Shown one piece after another: positions 60,771 through 64,000 of a stretch of DNA of 64,000 nt (position 1 is its first letter; each line of letters starts with the position of its first letter). The stretch is from Ehretia macrophylla. Its lineage: Eukaryota; Streptophyta; Magnoliopsida; Boraginales; Ehretiaceae. The stretch covers positions 42,392,425 to 42,456,424 of the forward strand of contig CM075771.1 in NCBI GenBank assembly GCA_037974665.1, written 5' to 3'. The notes below the pieces were generated by a model. That model was not told where the DNA came from and did no database searches. It worked only from the letters and a program-made list of their open reading frames with translations. A program made the translations under genes and the position numbers.

Positions 60771-60775
60771 TATGC
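60771..60775. other. Pol deletion junction with 5-bp microhomology
   Basis: TATGC is the last pentamer shared by the RT side (1316-1320 in A) and the integrase side (3203-3207 in A). Relative to A, 1,887 bp are missing. RT with its FIDD site, RNase H and the integrase catalytic core, including the E residue, are gone. Confidence 0.93.
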
Positions 60776-61503
60776 TGAGGGCGTGTGTTTTAGATTTTGG
60801 GAAAGGTTGGGAGAAATATCTGTCTCTAACGGAGTTCACTTATAATAATAGCTATCATGCCACTATCGAGATGGCCCCATTTGAGGTGTTGTATGGACGT
60901 AATTGTCGATCCCCAATTTACTGGGATGAAGTAGGTGAAACGAAGACTTTTGACCCGACCCTTCTACCTGAACTTATGAAGACTGTTGATAATATTCACC
61001 TCATCCGAAAATGGATGCTTACCGCCCAAAGCAGGCAAAAAAGTTATGCAGACCGACGGAGGCGGAGCCTAGAGTTTGAGGTTGGGGACAAGGTGTTCTT
61101 GAAGATATCACCACGGATGGGACTGATTAAGCACAGCAAAGGTGGAAAGTTGAGCTCGAGATTTGTAGGACCATTTGAGATAATTGAGAAGGTTGGCAAA
61201 TTGGCGTATCGCTTGGAACTACCCCAAAACCTCTCCAATATTCACGACGTCTTTCATGTTTCGATGCTGCGGAAGTATCACCCTGATCCATCGTATATCT
61301 TGGAGCCAGAGCCGTTGCAGCTTCGGGAGAACTTTTCTTATGAGGAGAAGCCCATTCGGATCCTAGACCAGCAAGATCGGGAGTTGCGCAGCAAAACTAT
61401 ACCGATGGTAAAAGTGTTGTGGGATCATCATATAATTGAATAAGCAACGTGGGAAAGGCGAGACCAGATGGAGCAACAATATCCAGCTTTATTTCAAAGG
61501 TAA
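60776..61503 (+). pseudogene. pol: Element B integrase C-terminus and chromodomain
   Basis: Begins after the catalytic E of integrase ([15 protein letters not shown]) and continues through the GPY/F-type region ([12 protein letters not shown], about 61150-61190). It ends in the chromodomain (VKVLWDHH and ATWERRDQMEQQYPALF), with the normal stop at 61501-61503. A premature stop at 61441-61443 falls in the middle of the chromodomain, where Glu is expected. The frame differs from that of the protease segment, as expected if B carried the same inner frameshift as A before the deletion or gained another. Confidence 0.92.
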
Positions 61504-61530
61504 TATTGAATTTCAGGACGAAATTCTTTT

Positions 61531-61543
61531 AAGGAGGGGAGGA
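61531..61543 (+). other. Polypurine tract of element B
   Basis: AAGGAGGGGAGGA directly before the 3' LTR start TGTGAGGCCC. Confidence 0.92.
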
Positions 61544-64000
61544 TGTGAGGCCCGACCTCGATTTGCGTGCGATACTTGTTTCGTGTACCCTAACCTAGAT
61601 TTGCCTGCCTTGACCTAGGTTTAAGAATCATGTTCCATTTTGTGTGCCTTGCATTGAATTACGTGCATTCATTTAGGGTTGCGTACATTTACTTGGAAAA
61701 TGTGCATTCGTCTCGTAGTTTGTGCCCTACCTCGTAGTGCGTGCTCTCACGCTAATCAAGAAAGCATCTTACATGAAGCACTAGATCATTAATTAATCCT
61801 ACAATTCAACTAACTAATATTAAATTACTAATTCAACCCACTAGAAGACAAAATCTCACAAAAAGCTAGACATTCCTTATTCTTTTGCACTTTCAAACAT
61901 ACAATTAATTAATGCTCAAAAGATGACAAAGATTCAGCATTTTCATGGCTTGGCCGACCACCTTGTGGCATTTATGCCTACTTGCTCAATTCAAAATTAA
62001 TTCTAGACAATTCTATGACAAGTTATGACACAAATGCATAAAAAAACTAGCTCAAAACTCTACCAAACTCCACCAATCTCGACATAAGCTCCGTGCCATG
62101 CTAGGTAATTCAAAAACCATGCTTCTTGAAGACACAAATCTGATTTTTACATGCCCAAGGCCGACACAAGCCTCAACAATTGCACAAGCTTCTATTTTTC
62201 TTTCATTTCTCTCATTTCCTCACATTTCTCTCTCTCCCTCTCATTCTTCTCTCTTTCTCTCGGCTTTGGCTGAGTTCCTATGCTCCGTAGCTCATCTTCA
62301 TCACTCCATAGTTAATCAAGGCAAGCAAGAAGGTAGGGAACTCGACTAAGCAAGCTAGGTTGCAAGAAAACTCACATGCAAGCTCTTTGAACAACCATTT
62401 CGGCTTAGGTGAGTTTGCTAGCTTCCATTTCTTTTCTTCTTGTTCTAACTACATGCATCTACTAAGAACTTGGTCACTAAGCTAGGAAAAATAGAGAAAA
62501 TCGAGTGGTGTCTCGGCTAAGCAAGGAAGAAGATCAACTTTGTGCTTCACCAAGAGTCTTGTGCATCTTCTTTTTGTTTTGCTAAGGTGAGGGCTAAAAC
62601 TTCTTGAAAATCTTTCAAAAAACCCACATGCATGCTCTTAAATGTTTATCTTTGCTTCTGTACTTGAGATATATGCGTGTTCATAAGCTTTTACAACCAT
62701 GCATGGCAAGATTTTGGGCTAGAATGTGATGTTAGATGAAATCGTGCATGTGACAGCTTTCTGTCTTGTTGGTACGAGGTGATTTTAGCTAGGTAAATGA
62801 TGTTGAAAATGCATTAAAATTGGTAGGTAGCTAGGATTTCCAGTTCTGAACATTTGTCACAGAAATAGTACAAAGCTAATTTTGAATCTAAGGTCCTCAA
62901 AATGGCAAATCATTAAAATGTGTCCAAATCTGGAAAGTCTGGAAAAATGAAGCAGGTTTTGGCAGATTCACTGATCTTGTGGAATAAACCATATTTGACT
63001 TAGTAAATGACATCCAAAATGCATGAGATTTGGTAAGATGCTATATTTTTCAGTTCTGAACATTTTTGTCAGAAATCGACTAATGCTAAATCTGACTCTA
63101 ATGACCTCAAAAACGACAAGTATTGAAATATGTGCAAATCTGGACAGTTTTGTCCAATCCCACTGTTTTGGCTATAACTATTGAACCCGAACTCCAAATG
63201 ATGCGAGGTTTGTTTCTGAATTTAGCTCACTTCTTAAGATTAAATTTGACATCTTATTCACTGGATTTGGAGATTGTTTTCTTGTCTTAATGACTGTGAG
63301 AAAACAGCCCATTGCAGTGAGGGTTTAACTTAGTGATATGCTTTGAAAAATTATTGTAGCTTCTCTTGTTGTGTTAAATTCTTGGGATTGTGGCATTGGG
63401 ATGTTGTGTGGACTGTTTTGAATACTTGAGGGTGTTTGAATCAATCGATGCATGGCTTGAGTTTGATTTTGAGATGACTTGGGGCTTAATCGCACGGGTA
63501 AGCACAAAATGGAACCCTAGTAACTAGGTGAATTTGCTAAGTGTTGATCCTTGGGATGTTGTGTTGGATTATGTGTTTAGTAGGCTGCCCGTAGTTGCCC
63601 TTGTAGCCCTAATATATGATTTCGATGATTTCATGTTGATAAGTAGGCTTTTCTTGTACCCGGTCTCACGTAGATGTCGTTGCATGTTGAATAATCTTGT
63701 TATTTGATTACGTGAACTTTGAAATGAGTTATATGACTTGATTTACGTGCGTTACATGGCTGCCCGTTTAATGTTCATATAACTCCATGTGCCTTTCAAG
63801 TGAAATTACTTGTCTTATCGTGCCTCGCTTGTTTACTTGTCAATGTGCAATCTTATGACTGCTCGGAGGCAACCTACTTTGTTGTCCTCCTAATGTGATA
63901 TATTAAATGTCATAAATGTGCATTCCATACAAGGTTACAACCTTTCATTCTGGCGTGGTAGCGTTCACACACACGGGGCAGCATCGGGCTTGCCGGTGCA
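61544..64000 (+). repeat. 3' LTR of element B, first 2,457 bp
   Basis: Collinear with 51418-53875 and very similar over long stretches (for example 62098-62350 against 52009-52260). It differs more in the first 250 bp and lacks about 20 bp near 61740. About 1.14 kb of the LTR should follow beyond the window. Confidence 0.95.

Larger units (their letters stand above)
59936..60775 (+). pseudogene. pol: Element B protease and start of RT
   Basis: Continues gag-pol of B. The protease motif reads D-P-G (60068-60076), as in A and unlike the D-T-G of C. The linker and N-terminal RT region follow (about 60560-60770). In-frame stops occur at 60383-60385 (Arg expected, CGA to TGA) and 60722-60724 (Trp expected, TGG to TGA). 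The match to RT stops at 60775, where the sequence jumps to integrase. Confidence 0.92.
51418..64000 (+). mobile_element. Element B: Ty3/gypsy chromovirus, 3' end outside window
   Basis: Same family as A. It has a 5' LTR, initiator-Met primer site, gag, protease, a deleted pol, integrase C-terminus, chromodomain, polypurine tract and the first 2,457 bp of the 3' LTR. It inserted in the satellite, so the target duplication should be GTTGT (51413-51417). If the 3' LTR has full length the element ends near 65137. A solo LTR (F) interrupts gag, and about 1.9 kb of pol is deleted. The two LTRs differ by a few percent in sampled stretches and by a small deletion near 61740 in the 3' copy. Confidence 0.96.

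Noticed and set aside
1..64000. A and B as two halves of one element split by the satellite
   Set aside because: Both contain overlapping gag, protease and integrase segments and each has its own 3' LTR, so they are separate insertions of one family.
1..64000. tRNA, rRNA or other structural RNA genes
   Set aside because: The only tRNA-related matches are the short primer sites of B and C. No cloverleaf or rRNA-like conserved stretch was recognised.

Overview
This window is repeat-only nuclear DNA from a seed plant, most likely an angiosperm. I see no host gene, tRNA or rRNA. The evidence for a plant is a set of long-LTR Ty3/gypsy elements with an initiator-Met tRNA primer site (TGGTATCAGAGC), an AAGGAGGGGAGG-type polypurine tract, a single gag-pol reading frame and a C-terminal chromodomain. 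These features fit chromoviruses of the Tekay/Del type. They lie in and around a large satellite array. The species cannot be told from the sequence.

Layout. 1-7569: 3' part of element A (+ strand): decayed gag-pol, polypurine tract and a 3,594-bp 3' LTR. 7570-8751: a second copy of the last 1.18 kb of the same LTR family. 8752-12584: satellite array 1. 12585-21672: complete element C (- strand) with two 2,144-bp LTRs and a CAGCC target duplication; it splits one satellite monomer. 21673-41755: satellite array 2 (about 20 kb). 41756-45879: solo LTR D (+) with a GAGAG duplication and a 445-bp inverted-repeat element inside it. 45880-51417: satellite array 3. 51418-64000: element B (+), with 5' LTR, primer site, gag, a solo LTR (F) inserted in gag with a GGTAG duplication, protease and the start of RT, a deletion removing most of RT, RNase H and integrase, the integrase C-terminus and chromodomain, the polypurine tract, and a 3' LTR that leaves the window.

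The satellite. The monomer averages 339.5 bp (ten successive monomers from 8906 to 12301). There are about 87 monomers in total. They are not uniform. From about 21.7 to 38.1 kb, distinct monomer types recur in the same order every 13 monomers (about 4.4 kb), giving a higher-order repeat with four successive units of 13, 13, 9 and 12 monomers. Array 1 follows the same order, so C entered an array that already existed. A second ordered block occurs at about 39.4-41.75 kb and again at 47.2-49.9 kb. Each monomer carries the dyad AGCTCTCGGAGAGCT.

How the parts relate. The satellite is the host DNA and the chromoviruses are later insertions in it or in each other. No element here can encode an intact polyprotein: every gag-pol carries several stops, and A also has a frameshift. 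A 340-bp satellite of about two nucleosome lengths, with higher-order structure and nested chromoviruses, fits pericentromeric or centromeric heterochromatin. That location is an inference and is not shown by the sequence. I found no novel protein system; the main points of interest are the array organisation and the insertion history.
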